Of a stretch of 32,616 nucleotides of DNA, positions 15,872-25,042 are shown in pieces; positions within the stretch are counted from its first letter, which is position 1; each line of letters starts with the position of its first letter. The stretch lies in the NCBI GenBank assembly GCA_903911435.1, contig CAIWDF010000311.1, positions 1 through 32,616 on the forward strand. Reading direction: 5' to 3'. This DNA comes from an uncultured Bacteroidota bacterium. GTDB lineage: Bacteria; Bacteroidota; Bacteroidia; 2-12-FULL-35-15. The position numbers and the translations under genes were made by a program. A model generated the notes under the pieces. That model was given only the letters and a program-made list of their open reading frames with translations, did not search any database and was not told the DNA's origin.

Positions 15872-15879
15872 CAAATATA
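15872..15879 (-). promoter_or_regulatory. -7 element of the glycosyltransferase gene
   Basis: TATATTTG on the minus strand, a perfect TAnnTTTG, is separated from the ATG by only five bases (CCGAA). This predicts a leaderless or nearly leaderless transcript. Confidence 0.55.
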
Positions 15880-15937
15880 AGTTTTTTGTACGTTGTAGTT
15901 TTAATTACTATCGCAACATCTCCTAATGGACATGTTT

Positions 15938-16891
15938 TTACTTGATTAAAAATTCCAGTATAGCTTGATTAAATTCTTTGGGTGATTCCAAATTTGGCAT
16001 ATGGGCGGTATTGGGTATAACCACAAATTTGGAGTTGTTGCCAAAATAGGTATGGAGATTTTCTCCTACATGAATAGGAATGAATTTATCCCCAGCTCCC
16101 CATAGAATGAGAATAGGAAATTGAAAGGAGTAATTTTTGTTTTCATAAAAGGTTCTTTTGTTTTCAAGGCAAGTCAATAGTTATTTTTGTCCGGTGGCTT
16201 GTTTTGTGTATAACTCCTTGTAGATGCTTCTGCAGAATATAGCTGGTACTTTGGGAGGATTTAGAAAGGCTACCTTCAATAAAAGAGTTAGCTTCTTGTA
16301 ATCACTAGGAATAAGTAATTCTCCTAAACTTTTCACGTGATAATGTTCGTAAATATGGTTAATGTCTTCTAAACTCATGTACTTAACAGGAGTGTCAAAT
16401 AGTATTAATTTGTTTACATTTTGAGGGTTCAAATTTGCCAACTCAACTGCCACATTTCCTCCATATGATGCTCCACAAAGTGAATATGATTTTATTTGAA
16501 GATAATCAAGTAATAATTTCAAAGCTTCGGCTTGTTCCATCACATCACATATGGATGTATCCACCTTGCTCTCCCCAAAGTAAATCAAATTGGGAAGAAT
16601 GAGACGAAAGCTATCTTTCAGCACATCCGTTTGCTTAAACCATTGAAATTGCGATGAAGCACCAAATCCATGAATCAACATCAGCGTTGGTTTATCCACT
16701 GCAGAATCCCAATACTCGATGTGATAGTTTCCAAGATTCACTTTTTTTAGTGTAAGCCCCGATTGATGTAGTTTTTTACTTGTAAATTTATCTGCAATAC
16801 GATAGGTACTGCACGAAGTGAGAAGCAGAACTATACCGAATAGGAATAAGAACCAGTTATTAATCGGTTTTAGTTTTAAACGGAAGTTCAT
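15938..16891 (-). pseudogene. Alpha/beta hydrolase lipoprotein interrupted by an in-frame TAA
   Basis: Two open segments in the same frame (16891-16184 and 16180-15938) together make one alpha/beta hydrolase of about 317 residues, split by a single TAA at 16183-16181. The first part has a lipoprotein signal (LLTSC, Cys 27), the oxyanion HGFG and the nucleophile elbow GASYG. The second has the Asp strand (WGAGDKF) and the catalytic His (NTAHMP). Neither part alone holds the full Ser-Asp-His triad. No frameshift is needed: reading the TAA as any amino acid restores the protein. Either a recent nonsense mutation, a sequencing error, or readthrough (context CAA AAA TAA CTA). The rest of the sequence looks undecayed. 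Confidence 0.75.
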
Positions 16892-17056
16892 TTCAAATTA
16901 GGCATATGTTGTGAATTTTCGACTTTCAATAAAAGTCTCACATGGTAGATTACAAAGCTATCAATTAATTTCGAGTGAAATGGCGAATTAACACCACCAC
17001 GTTAGCAAAGTTTGAATCAAAAAACAGATTTCGTGACCATTATCATATTTCAATAT

Positions 17057-17064
17057 TATATTTG
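17057..17064 (+). promoter_or_regulatory. -7 element of the beta-helix protein gene
   Basis: TATATTTG is a perfect TAnnTTTG match 68 bp before the ATG at 17132. The leader it predicts contains a GGTGC (17094-17098) / GCACC (17106-17110) hairpin with a 7-base loop, 21 bases before the start codon; it could affect translation or mRNA stability. Confidence 0.45.
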
Positions 17065-17131
17065 TTTGCATTTTTGCATGAATAATTATAAAGGGTGCAG
17101 CGTCAGCACCTAAATAACTGACAAAATCATT

Positions 17132-19381
17132 ATGAAAAAAATTACATTATCATTCGTCTTGTTATTAGCTTTCATGTCCTCTTTTCAATCGTTTGCAACC
17201 GATGTAAGTGGATTAATTACTTCCAACACTACTTGGACCGTAGCCAACAGTCCTTATTTCGTTCGAGCAAATGTTTTGGTTACTTACGGAAATACTTTAA
17301 CCATTCAGCCTGGAGTTACTGTTAAGTTCGATAGTGCCATGTCCATTCAAGTGGATGGTGCATTGATAGCTCAAGGAAATAGCGCCAGTGGAATTATGTT
17401 TACATCCAACACCACCAATACCGCTGGTGCATGGGGTTATATTTATTTCAGCGATTTAAGTACCGATGCTGTTTATCAAGGGAATGTATACAGTGCTTAT
17501 AGCAGTGGTTGTATCCTTGAATATTGCACCATTGAGTATGCTGGTTCTAATGCAGTGGCCAACAATGGCGCCATAAAACTCGAGAACGCTCATCCTTTTA
17601 TTAATCATTGCACCATTCGCAACAACAAAGCTTCGGGAATCAGAGCCAACAACCTTTCTTCAGACTTTAAAATTTCCAATTGTTTAATTTCTTCAAACAC
17701 TTCTATCGACAATGGTGGAGGGATTTTTATCAACAACAACACATCCTCTACTTCGGGAACAGTACTTATTACCAATAATACCATTAATGACAATACCGCC
17801 ACAGCCGATGGAGGAGGGGTGTTTGCAAATGTTCAAAATTCAAGAACACTCGTAATTACTAGCAATATTATAGATGGTAATACTGCTATGAATGGTGCTG
17901 GTATTTGTAATAGCTTTCATGGCAATGCCATCATCACCGACAATGTGGTTATTAATAATACTGGTTTAGGGAGTTATGGAGGAGGAATCTACAACAGCAC
18001 CTTTGCGAATTCATTGGTAAAAAATAACGTGATAGCTAACAATCAGCTAACATCTACCACTGCTAATGCTGGTGCAGGAGTGAGCATTGTGAACCAAAGC
18101 GCCACTCAATTATTCAACAATGTGATTGCCGATAATAGTGCTACCAATTCGGGTGGAGGAATATTAAATATGCAATCTGCTTCTAGCATAAAAAACAATC
18201 ATGTGGTAAATAATACCGCACACGATCAAGCAGGTATTAACCTCAACAACTCCATCAATGATTCTGTTTGGTCCAATACTTTCGTTGGAAACACCAATAC
18301 CAACACGATTAATGCAAATAATGCTTGTATGTATTTCACCCTCGATTACCCAACCATTAGCAAAAACAATGTGTTCGGAAATGCATGTGCACTTGATTTG
18401 TATTGCGATGACGAAGCGGGTACTAGCGATATTTTTGCTCCAAACAATTGGTGGGGAGCCAACACGTATGCATCCATCAGCGCATTAATCTTCGACAACG
18501 TGGACAATAGTGCTATGGAGTTGGTGAATTTCACTCCTTTCTTCATTCAAGCGGATACCTTGGCTCCAATAGCACCTCCAACAGCAGTTAGTAAAGCTAA
18601 TATAGGTGGAGGACAAGTTCATTTAACTTGGGCATCAAACACCGAATTCGATCTTGCAGGTTACCATATTTATTATGGCGGTTTCAATGGATATTCATTC
18701 ACCAACATGATTACAGTAGGCGCTGTTACTAGCTACACAATAACAGGGTCCATCACCGATACCTATGCTGTTACTGCATTCGATAATACGTACGCTACCG
18801 CTAACGAAAATGCAACCACTTTGGTAAACGACAACATGATGAATGGAAACGAAAGTTGGTATGGTTTTGCTCATGCTAATTGTAATGGATTAGCGGTTTC
18901 TGTTGCCTCAACCATTGCTACTTGCTTGAATTGCGCTAATGGTTCGGCTACAGCCACAGTGGTAGGAGGAACTTCGCCTTATACTTATTTGTGGAACACC
19001 AATCCTCCTCAAACTACTAGTTCTATTACCAACATTTTCCCTGCTAATTACACCGTGCTTGTTACCGATTACAATGGATGTTCTCAATCTACTTCAGTGG
19101 TGGTCGGGTACAATACCAATGGTATTACAGAATTTGATAATACTGCCGTTGGTATCTATCCAAATCCGGCTAACGACCTTGTTTATATTGATGCATCATC
19201 ATTATCAAGTCAAGAATACAGCATCAGTTTATTCACGCTTTCAGGACAAAAACTAAAGTCGGAACTAGTGAATGGAGCACATTCGAAATTGAATGTAAAC
19301 GATATACCAAACGGAATGTATCTCATTGAACTTAGAACAAAGTCGGGAGTAAAAAACCAAAAGCTCATCATCAATAGATAA
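17132..19381 (+). CDS. Secreted right-handed beta-helix protein with T9SS sorting domain
   Basis: A 749-residue exported protein. The signal peptide (residues 1-22, ending SFA) is followed by a right-handed parallel beta-helix to about residue 460, with Asn-rich coils of the form NNTINDNTATADGGGV. A fibronectin III-like domain follows at about 485-570 (VHLTWASNTEFDLAGYHIYY), then an SprB-like repeat at about 590-665 (NGSATATVVGGTSPYTYLW, VTDYNGC). The last 85 residues are a type IX secretion sorting domain (GIYPNPANDLVYI, GQKLKS, NGMYLIEL, KLIINR). It is therefore likely carried by T9SS to the cell surface or medium. The fold suggests carbohydrate binding or cleavage, but no catalytic residues can be named. 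Confidence 0.9.
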   Translation: MKKITLSFVLLLAFMSSFQSFATDVSGLITSNTTWTVANSPYFVRANVLVTYGNTLTIQPGVTVKFDSAMSIQVDGALIAQGNSASGIMFTSNTTNTAGAWGYIYFSDLSTDAVYQGNVYSAYSSGCILEYCTIEYAGSNAVANNGAIKLENAHPFINHCTIRNNKASGIRANNLSSDFKISNCLISSNTSIDNGGGIFINNNTSSTSGTVLITNNTINDNTATADGGGVFANVQNSRTLVITSNIIDGNTAMNGAGICNSFHGNAIITDNVVINNTGLGSYGGGIYNSTFANSLVKNNVIANNQLTSTTANAGAGVSIVNQSATQLFNNVIADNSATNSGGGILNMQSASSIKNNHVVNNTAHDQAGINLNNSINDSVWSNTFVGNTNTNTINANNACMYFTLDYPTISKNNVFGNACALDLYCDDEAGTSDIFAPNNWWGANTYASISALIFDNVDNSAMELVNFTPFFIQADTLAPIAPPTAVSKANIGGGQVHLTWASNTEFDLAGYHIYYGGFNGYSFTNMITVGAVTSYTITGSITDTYAVTAFDNTYATANENATTLVNDNMMNGNESWYGFAHANCNGLAVSVASTIATCLNCANGSATATVVGGTSPYTYLWNTNPPQTTSSITNIFPANYTVLVTDYNGCSQSTSVVVGYNTNGITEFDNTAVGIYPNPANDLVYIDASSLSSQEYSISLFTLSGQKLKSELVNGAHSKLNVNDIPNGMYLIELRTKSGVKNQKLIINR

Positions 19382-19408
19382 GAGAATAGAGGCAAGGACA
19401 AAGATAGG

Positions 19409-20146
19409 ATGAGGTATTTTAATGGAGGTGCTCTTCTTTTGGCGAGCATTGCGTGGTTAGCCATTGGTTGCCAATCGTCACCGAAAGTAAAAGCGGAACA
19501 TAAACAAAACACTCAACCTATCATTGTTGGTGCCATGAAAAATGTGATGCACAAAGGCGAACTCGATGGCATCATTCACCTTGATACCATTAAAGATAAA
19601 AACCACCTCTATGGTATGGGGCCTGTAGAATACCTCACAGGCGAATTATTAGTGATGGATGGCATAAGTTATAAAGCCACTGTCATCAACGATACCGCCA
19701 TGAACATAGAACAAACTTTCGATGTGAAAGCTCCTTTCTTTGGTTATGCTCATATCGCTAGTTGGAAACAAAGCCCTTTGCCCGATTCGGTTATTGGCCT
19801 CAAACAACTCGAAGACTATCTTTTAAATTCAACCAAAGACTTGCCTCAACCTTACTTTTTCAAGATTAGCGCCATTACCGATTCGGCTACCGTTCATTTA
19901 ATGAACCTTCCTCCGGGCACTAAAGTATCGAAGCCCGAAGATGCCAATCAAGGCAAAAAGAACTATACGGTTACCAATCAAAAGGTCGAGTTACTAGGCT
20001 TTTTCTCAACTCAACATCAGACTATTTTTACTCATCACGACACCTTTCTTCACCTTCACCTCATTACCGAGAACAAACAAACCATGGGGCATCTCGATAA
20101 ATTGAAATTGAAAAAAGGAACTGCAACCCTCTTTCTTCCCGAATAA
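19409..20146 (+). CDS. Lipoprotein resembling alpha-acetolactate decarboxylase
   Basis: A 245-residue protein with a lipoprotein signal: MRYFNGG, a hydrophobic stretch, then LAIGC with Cys 21 as the lipidated residue. The mature part contains GAMKNVMHKGELDGIIHLD, YGMGPVEYLTGELLVMDG and FFSTQHQTIFTHHDTFLHLH, which resemble the acetolactate decarboxylase family (budA-like) fold, including closely spaced His residues near the C-terminus that could bind a metal. That match is from memory and a lipoprotein location would be odd for acetoin synthesis, so the function is uncertain. It starts 27 bp after the beta-helix gene and is probably co-transcribed; a terminator follows. Confidence 0.7.
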   Translation: MRYFNGGALLLASIAWLAIGCQSSPKVKAEHKQNTQPIIVGAMKNVMHKGELDGIIHLDTIKDKNHLYGMGPVEYLTGELLVMDGISYKATVINDTAMNIEQTFDVKAPFFGYAHIASWKQSPLPDSVIGLKQLEDYLLNSTKDLPQPYFFKISAITDSATVHLMNLPPGTKVSKPEDANQGKKNYTVTNQKVELLGFFSTQHQTIFTHHDTFLHLHLITENKQTMGHLDKLKLKKGTATLFLPE

Positions 20147-20178
20147 TTCTGCATAGTTTTTAATTCAAGTCTAACCTT

Positions 20179-20207
20179 GTCCTATAGGCTCGACAGGACT
20201 CTTTTTT
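20179..20207 (+). terminator. Terminator after the lipoprotein gene
   Basis: GTCCT (20179-20183) and AGGAC (20195-20199) form a 5-bp stem with an 11-base loop, followed by TC and six T. It lies 33 bp after the stop and separates this unit from ribBA. Confidence 0.6.
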
Positions 20208-20268
20208 CGCTTCGTTTTATTTCACATTCTTTACACAATTAATACATCACACCATTTGCTAATTATAC

Positions 20269-20276
20269 TACCTTTG
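20269..20276 (+). promoter_or_regulatory. -7 element of ribBA
   Basis: TACCTTTG is a perfect TAnnTTTG, 26 bp before the ATG. The leader is too short for an FMN riboswitch, and no RFN-like conserved blocks are seen in 20208-20302. Confidence 0.55.
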
Positions 20277-20302
20277 CCCTCGTTTTTCAACCTAAATCAA
20301 TA

Positions 20303-21520
20303 ATGAGTTCAGTACTTAATACCATAGAAGAAGCTATTGCCGATTTAAAAGCCGGAAAAATAATCATTGTTGTGGATGACGAAGACCGCGAGAACGAAGG
20401 CGATTTCATCACCACGGCTACCAACGTTACCCCCGAAATCATTAATTTCATGGCCACTCACGGTCGTGGATTGATTTGCGCTGCCATCACTCAAGAACGA
20501 TGTGCACAATTGGGCCTCGAAATGATGGTGACGAACAACACTGCCGAACACCAAACGGCCTTTACCGTTTCGGTGGATTTACTTGGTTATGGATGCACCA
20601 CCGGAATCTCTGCTTCTGACCGTGCTAAAACCATTCAAGCTCTTATCAATCCTACTATCAAACCCGAAGAACTTGGGCGACCTGGACATATATTTCCGCT
20701 GAAAGCTAAAAACGGTGGCGTGCTCCGCAGAGCTGGCCATACCGAAGCCACCATCGATTTGGCGCGCTTAGCTGGTGTTTATCCTGCTGGTGCTTTGGTC
20801 GAAATAATGAATGACGATGGCTCCATGGCTCGCTTGCCACAGCTCCTCGAAATAGCAAAAAAACACAACCTCAAGATTATTTCTATCGAAGACTTAATCG
20901 CATACCGAATAAAAAACGAAACCATCATCACCAAAGACGTTCGCGTTAAAATGCCGACTCAATGGGGCGATTTCGAACTAGTAGCCTATCACGAAACCAC
21001 AACAGGGCAAGAACACTTGGCGCTTGTTAAGGGCGAATGGCAACCCAACGAACCCGTTCTTGTTCGTGTTCACTCTTCTTGCCTCACTGGCGATATCTTT
21101 GGCTCTTGCCGTTGCGACTGTGGACCTCAATTACACAAATCAATGGAGATGATTGAAAAGGAAGGAAAAGGTGTCATCGTGTACATGAATCAAGAAGGCC
21201 GTGGCATTGGTCTGCTCAACAAATTAAAAGCATATAAACTTCAAGAACAAGGCCGCGACACCGTGGAAGCCAACGAAGACTTAGGTTTCAAAATGGACGA
21301 ACGCGACTATGGAGTGGGAGCACAGATACTTCGCGATTTAGGACTTAGCAAAATAAAACTGCTAAGCAACAATCCCAAAAAACGTGCAGGACTCATTGGC
21401 TATGGCCTCGAAATAATCGAAAATATTGCCATCGAAATAAAATCGAACGAACACAACCAATTTTATCTCCAAACAAAAAGAGATAAAATGGGGCATTCCC
21501 TTAAATTAGATAAGGAATAA
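20303..21520 (+). CDS. ribBA: Bifunctional DHBP synthase / GTP cyclohydrolase II
   Basis: A 405-residue riboflavin-synthesis enzyme with two fused domains. Residues 1-200 are 3,4-dihydroxy-2-butanone 4-phosphate synthase, with the acidic loop [11 protein letters not shown], the substrate motif [17 protein letters not shown] and the conserved GRGLICAA. Residues 205-400 are GTP cyclohydrolase II with the zinc-binding cysteines in [20 protein letters not shown], the [10 protein letters not shown] loop and [11 protein letters not shown]. Both active sites look complete, so both steps feeding riboflavin are probably carried out. It is a single gene with its own promoter and a strong terminator; other rib genes are not in the window. 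Confidence 0.97.
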   Translation: MSSVLNTIEEAIADLKAGKIIIVVDDEDRENEGDFITTATNVTPEIINFMATHGRGLICAAITQERCAQLGLEMMVTNNTAEHQTAFTVSVDLLGYGCTTGISASDRAKTIQALINPTIKPEELGRPGHIFPLKAKNGGVLRRAGHTEATIDLARLAGVYPAGALVEIMNDDGSMARLPQLLEIAKKHNLKIISIEDLIAYRIKNETIITKDVRVKMPTQWGDFELVAYHETTTGQEHLALVKGEWQPNEPVLVRVHSSCLTGDIFGSCRCDCGPQLHKSMEMIEKEGKGVIVYMNQEGRGIGLLNKLKAYKLQEQGRDTVEANEDLGFKMDERDYGVGAQILRDLGLSKIKLLSNNPKKRAGLIGYGLEIIENIAIEIKSNEHNQFYLQTKRDKMGHSLKLDKE

Positions 21521-21565
21521 GGATAAGAAACATTAAGAGTTCCTAATATTGTAAAGAATCCATAA

Positions 21566-21597
21566 ATCCTGCTCTTAAACGGAGCAGGATTTTTTTT
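21566..21597 (+). terminator. Terminator of ribBA
   Basis: ATCCTGCTC (21566-21574) and GAGCAGGAT (21582-21590) form a perfect 9-bp stem with a 7-base loop, followed by seven T. Confidence 0.9.
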
Positions 21598-21636
21598 ATT
21601 CATTTTCAATTGATTTACATCCAAACTTCGACATGA

Positions 21637-21985
21637 TAAGGATTCAACACCTCGTGGGAACTTCCCAGATGACCTTGTAAGAAAACAACCTAGACTGGGA
21701 ACTTCCCACGCGACCTTGTAAGGATGCAACGCCTCGTGGGAACTTCCCAGATGACCTTGTAAGAAAACATCCTAGGCTGGGAACTTCCCAGACGACCTTG
21801 TAAGTATGCAACGCCTCGTGGGAACCTCCCAGACGACCTTGTAAGAAAACATCCTTGTCTGGGAACTTCCCAGATGACCTTGTAAGGAAACATCCTAGGC
21901 TGGGAAGTTCCCACGAGGTATTGAAGGGTGTCACTACCCCGTGGGAACTTCCCACGAGCCATTGCATGTACCCACTACCTCGTGA
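21637..21985. repeat. Tandem array of 41-bp dyad units, alternating in an 82-bp pattern
   Basis: Eight full units start every 41 bp at 21637, 21678, 21719, 21760, 21801, 21842, 21883 and 21924, with a partial ninth from 21965. The core of each is TGGGAACTTCCCA, a 6+1+6 dyad (unit 5 has one mismatch; unit 7 has G at the centre). Units 1, 3, 5 share a GATGCAACGCCTCG-type left half and units 2, 4, 6 an AAAACATCCTAGGC-type left half. Unit joins make a second small dyad CCTT-GT-AAGG. Outer arms near the core vary between CGTGGG and GCTGGG. 41 is not a multiple of three, so the long open frames across it are not coding. It sits between convergent ribBA and the desulfurase gene. Confidence 0.93.
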
Positions 21986-22012
21986 AACAATGGCTTTTTT
22001 AGTCGAAAAAAG

Positions 22013-22052
22013 AAATGTTCCACGAAAACTTGCGTTTTGCGGAACATTTTTT
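22013..22052. terminator. Bidirectional terminator after the cysteine desulfurase gene
   Basis: AAATGTTCC (22013-22021) pairs with GGAACATTT (22041-22049); an inner AAAAC/GTTTT stem continues it. T-runs flank it on the plus side and A/T-rich sequence on the minus side. It closes the 41-bp array on one side and the desulfurase transcript on the other. Confidence 0.75.
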
Positions 22053-22103
22053 AACAATTCACCAAAATACTAATAGAAAACAGGAAACCTAAACCATCAA
22101 TAA

Positions 22104-23231
22104 TTATTTGCTGTACATTTCCTTTAATTTGCTCACCGTATAATCCACCTCTTCCTTCGTATTGTATTTACTAAACGAAAACCGCACCGAAGGTTGATTC
22201 ATCTCCACACCCAAAGCCTGCAACACATGCGAGCCCTTATCACTTCCACTCGTACAAGCACTTCCTCCCGAAGCAGCTATACCAGCTATATCCAAACTAA
22301 ACAAAAACATTTCTGCAGTATCCGTCTTCGGAAACCGTACACTCAGCACCGTATATAAATTATTCTCCAAACACGAACCATTAAATTCCACTCCCGGTAT
22401 GGCAGCCCGCAATTCGTCTACCATATATTGTTTCAGCCCGCTTATTTTCTCCCTCACCTCGTCCATGTCGCGCATCGCTATCTCCAAAGCCTTCGCCAAA
22501 CCTATGATGCCATACAAATTTTCAGTTCCACCCCTCATGTTTCGCTCCTGCGAACCACCGTGTATAAACGGTTGAATCTTTACATCGCCATTTATATAGA
22601 TAAAACCCACACCCTTCGGCCCATGAAACTTATGAGCAGCACAATTTATAAAATGAACCTTCGTCCGTTGCAAATCCAAAGCATAATGCCCTACCGTTTG
22701 CACCGTATCCGAATGAAAAACGGCATCATATTGTGCACAAAGCTCACTCACTTCCTTCATCGGAAGCAAATTCCCAATCTCATTATTCGCATGCATCAAC
22801 GATACCAGCGAACGCACATTCCCCTTCAACAATTCTTCCAAATGATTCAAGTCGATATGCCCATTCTTTGTCAAATTCACAAAACTTAGCTTTATCAACC
22901 CTTCCTCTTCCAACACCTCCAACGTATGCAACACCGCATGATGCTCAATGCGCGAAGTAATAGCATGTTTTATTCCCAAATCATGAACACTACAGCGAAT
23001 CGCCATATTATTAGCCTCCGTTCCTCCCGAAGTAAAAAACAATTCCGAAGGCGAAACGTTCAATAGCTTAGCCACCGATTTGCGTGCCATTTCTATTGCC
23101 GACCGAGTCTTCCGTCCATAAGCATGTATCGATGATGGATTACCGAAATGCTCAGTCATGTAGGGCAACATGGCATCAAGCACCTCTTTGTCTAATGGAG
23201 TAGTAGCAGCGTTGTCTAAGTATACATTCAT
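22104..23231 (-). CDS. Cysteine desulfurase (NifS/IscS family)
   Basis: A 375-residue PLP enzyme that takes sulfur from cysteine as an enzyme-bound persulfide for Fe-S clusters or tRNA thiolation. It opens YLDNAATTPLD, has SGGTEANNMAI, HADTVQT-type HSDTVQTVGH, and the PLP-lysine block NCAAHKFHGPKGVG. The catalytic cysteine is in SGGSACTSGS, near residue 320, with the long loop of class I (IscS/NifS) enzymes. No iscU, iscA or fdx lies next to it. It could supply the sulfur used by MnmA in this window. Full length, no oddities. Confidence 0.93.
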   Translation of the reverse strand: MNVYLDNAATTPLDKEVLDAMLPYMTEHFGNPSSIHAYGRKTRSAIEMARKSVAKLLNVSPSELFFTSGGTEANNMAIRCSVHDLGIKHAITSRIEHHAVLHTLEVLEEEGLIKLSFVNLTKNGHIDLNHLEELLKGNVRSLVSLMHANNEIGNLLPMKEVSELCAQYDAVFHSDTVQTVGHYALDLQRTKVHFINCAAHKFHGPKGVGFIYINGDVKIQPFIHGGSQERNMRGGTENLYGIIGLAKALEIAMRDMDEVREKISGLKQYMVDELRAAIPGVEFNGSCLENNLYTVLSVRFPKTDTAEMFLFSLDIAGIAASGGSACTSGSDKGSHVLQALGVEMNQPSVRFSFSKYNTKEEVDYTVSKLKEMYSK

Positions 23232-23316
23232 TTTTTTTGAGATATGCTTTCTTTCAAAAGCAAGTTTAGTTTATAGTTGAGTTTTGAGTTTAGATATGGG
23301 TATGCGTATTCCTTTC

Positions 23317-24753
23317 TTATGCGTTTATTTGTTGACTTTTGATACACTCACGGATGTCGGCCATTATTTTTTTAGCAAGATTATCAGCCGTAGTTTCACT
23401 TTCGCTTTCCGAGTAAATACGAATAATAGGTTCAGTATTCGATTTGCGCAAATGCACCCATTCCTTCTCGAATTCTATCTTCACACCATCCACCGTATTC
23501 ACAGGTTGTTTCTTATATTTCTCTTTTATATCATCCAATATAGCATCCACGTTTATTTCCTTCGTCAATTCTATTTTATTTTTCGAGATATGATAATCAG
23601 GAAAAGAAGAACGCAACATCGAGCAGCTCTTTCCAAACTTCGCCAAATGCGACAAGAACAAAGCAATACCAACCAAAGCATCTCTACCGTAATGAAGCTC
23701 AGGCAATATTATTCCACCATTACCTTCACCACCTATTATGGCATTAGTTGCTTTCATTAGTGTCACCACATTCACTTCGCCCACAGCCGATGCAGCATAA
23801 CTGCCTCCATGTTTCTCCGTTACATCTCTCAAAGCACGAGTAGATGATAAGTTCGATACCGTAGCACCTTTTTCACCAGCACTCATTTTGCTTAATACAT
23901 AATCAGCACAAGCCACAAGGGTATATTCCTCACCAAACATTTCTCCATCTTCGCAAACCAATGCCAATCTATCCACATCAGGGTCTACAACAATACCAAG
24001 GCTAGCATTTTCTTTTTTCACAGCCTTCGCTATGTCTCTTAAGTTCTCTGGCAAAGGTTCAGGGTTATGCGGAAATTCACCAGTAGGGTCGCAATAAAGT
24101 TTCACCACTTTCTCCACACCCAATGCCTCTAGCAATTGAGGTAAAACGATACCTCCTGTAGAGTTTACACAATCAATCACTACTTTAAATTTAGCCGCAC
24201 GTATAGCAGCCACATCCACTAATGATAATGCTAGAATCTTGTCAATATGTTTTTTGAAATAAGTATCGTTCTTCGTTACTTTTCCTAACGAATTCACATC
24301 AGTAAAGCTGTAATCATCGCTATCAGCTATTTTCAATACTTCTTCGCCCTCTTTCTCGTTAATAAATTCACCCTTTTCGTTCAACAGTTTAAGCGCATTC
24401 CATTGTTTAGGATTATGACTTGCCGTAAGAATGATTCCTCCATTTGCTTTTTCCTCCGGTACAGCAAGCTCCACAGTAGGTGTTGTCGATAAACCAATAT
24501 CTACCACATCCACACCCATTCCTTGCAAGGTACCAATCACAATGTTGTTCATCATTTCCCCCGAAATACGAGCATCCCTGCCGATCACTATTTTTATTTT
24601 GCTTTTTGTTCCGTTTTTTGGTGTATCGTTTTTCGATTTAATAAATGTTGCAAATGCAGCTGTAAACTTTACCACATCCAACGGACTCAATCCTTCGCCT
24701 GGTTTACCTCCTATCGTTCCTCTTATTCCCGAAATTGACTTAATTAATGACAT
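23317..24753 (-). CDS. glmM: Phosphohexomutase, probably phosphoglucosamine mutase
   Basis: A 478-residue alpha-D-phosphohexomutase. Motifs in order: SGIRGTIGG near the start, the phosphoserine loop TASHNP at residues 110-115 (Ser 112 is phosphorylated), the metal loop DPDVDRLA, the sugar-specificity loop GGEGNGGII and the phosphate-binding RKSNTEPIIRIY. GlmM interconverts glucosamine 6- and 1-phosphate for peptidoglycan. The GEGNGG sugar loop differs from the usual bacterial GEQSGH of GlmM, so a phosphomannomutase or phosphoglucomutase role is possible. The desulfurase starts 85 bp downstream on the same strand. A clear -7 element lies 116 bp upstream. Confidence 0.85.
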   Translation of the reverse strand: MSLIKSISGIRGTIGGKPGEGLSPLDVVKFTAAFATFIKSKNDTPKNGTKSKIKIVIGRDARISGEMMNNIVIGTLQGMGVDVVDIGLSTTPTVELAVPEEKANGGIILTASHNPKQWNALKLLNEKGEFINEKEGEEVLKIADSDDYSFTDVNSLGKVTKNDTYFKKHIDKILALSLVDVAAIRAAKFKVVIDCVNSTGGIVLPQLLEALGVEKVVKLYCDPTGEFPHNPEPLPENLRDIAKAVKKENASLGIVVDPDVDRLALVCEDGEMFGEEYTLVACADYVLSKMSAGEKGATVSNLSSTRALRDVTEKHGGSYAASAVGEVNVVTLMKATNAIIGGEGNGGIILPELHYGRDALVGIALFLSHLAKFGKSCSMLRSSFPDYHISKNKIELTKEINVDAILDDIKEKYKKQPVNTVDGVKIEFEKEWVHLRKSNTEPIIRIYSESESETTADNLAKKIMADIRECIKSQQINA

Positions 24754-24868
24754 TATTTATTTTAAAATTGTTATTTAAACGTAGATTAACATTTATAGTT
24801 TCTCAAAAAAGGTGAATGCTCATTTCTTTTTCCCTCACTATTAATGTATTTTTCTTTTTTTTGGAATG

Positions 24869-24902
24869 CAAATATAAATCTTTACGCGCTTATATAGGTC
24901 AA
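24869..24902 (-). promoter_or_regulatory. Promoter of the phosphohexomutase gene
   Basis: On the minus strand TTG (24902-24900) is followed after 23 bp by TATATTTG (24876-24869), a -33/-7 pair of Bacteroidota type. The leader would be about 110 bases, AT-rich, with no clear hairpin. Confidence 0.5.
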
Positions 24903-25042
24903 TTAATTCTCAACAATCCTAAAAATCGGCTGTTAAAAACAATTCTGCCAAGCATACTTGTATTTTTACTACTTTCGCTTAATTTTTAAAAAAATGACTG
25001 TTCCGGAAGTATCCAGATATTGATAAACAAAACTTTTGAAAG

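Noticed and set aside
20208-20302. FMN riboswitch before ribBA
   Set aside because: The leader after the -7 element is about 20 bases and the conserved RFN blocks are absent.
21650-21950. Resemblance of GGGAACTTCCC to the eukaryotic NF-kB site
   Set aside because: Chance match; there is no such factor in bacteria.
21463-22057. Several long minus-strand and one plus-strand open frame across the 41-bp array (GKFPRG-, WEVPS-like peptides)
   Set aside because: 41 bp is not a multiple of three, so the frames simply cycle through the repeat; they also overlap terminators and the 3' end of ribBA.
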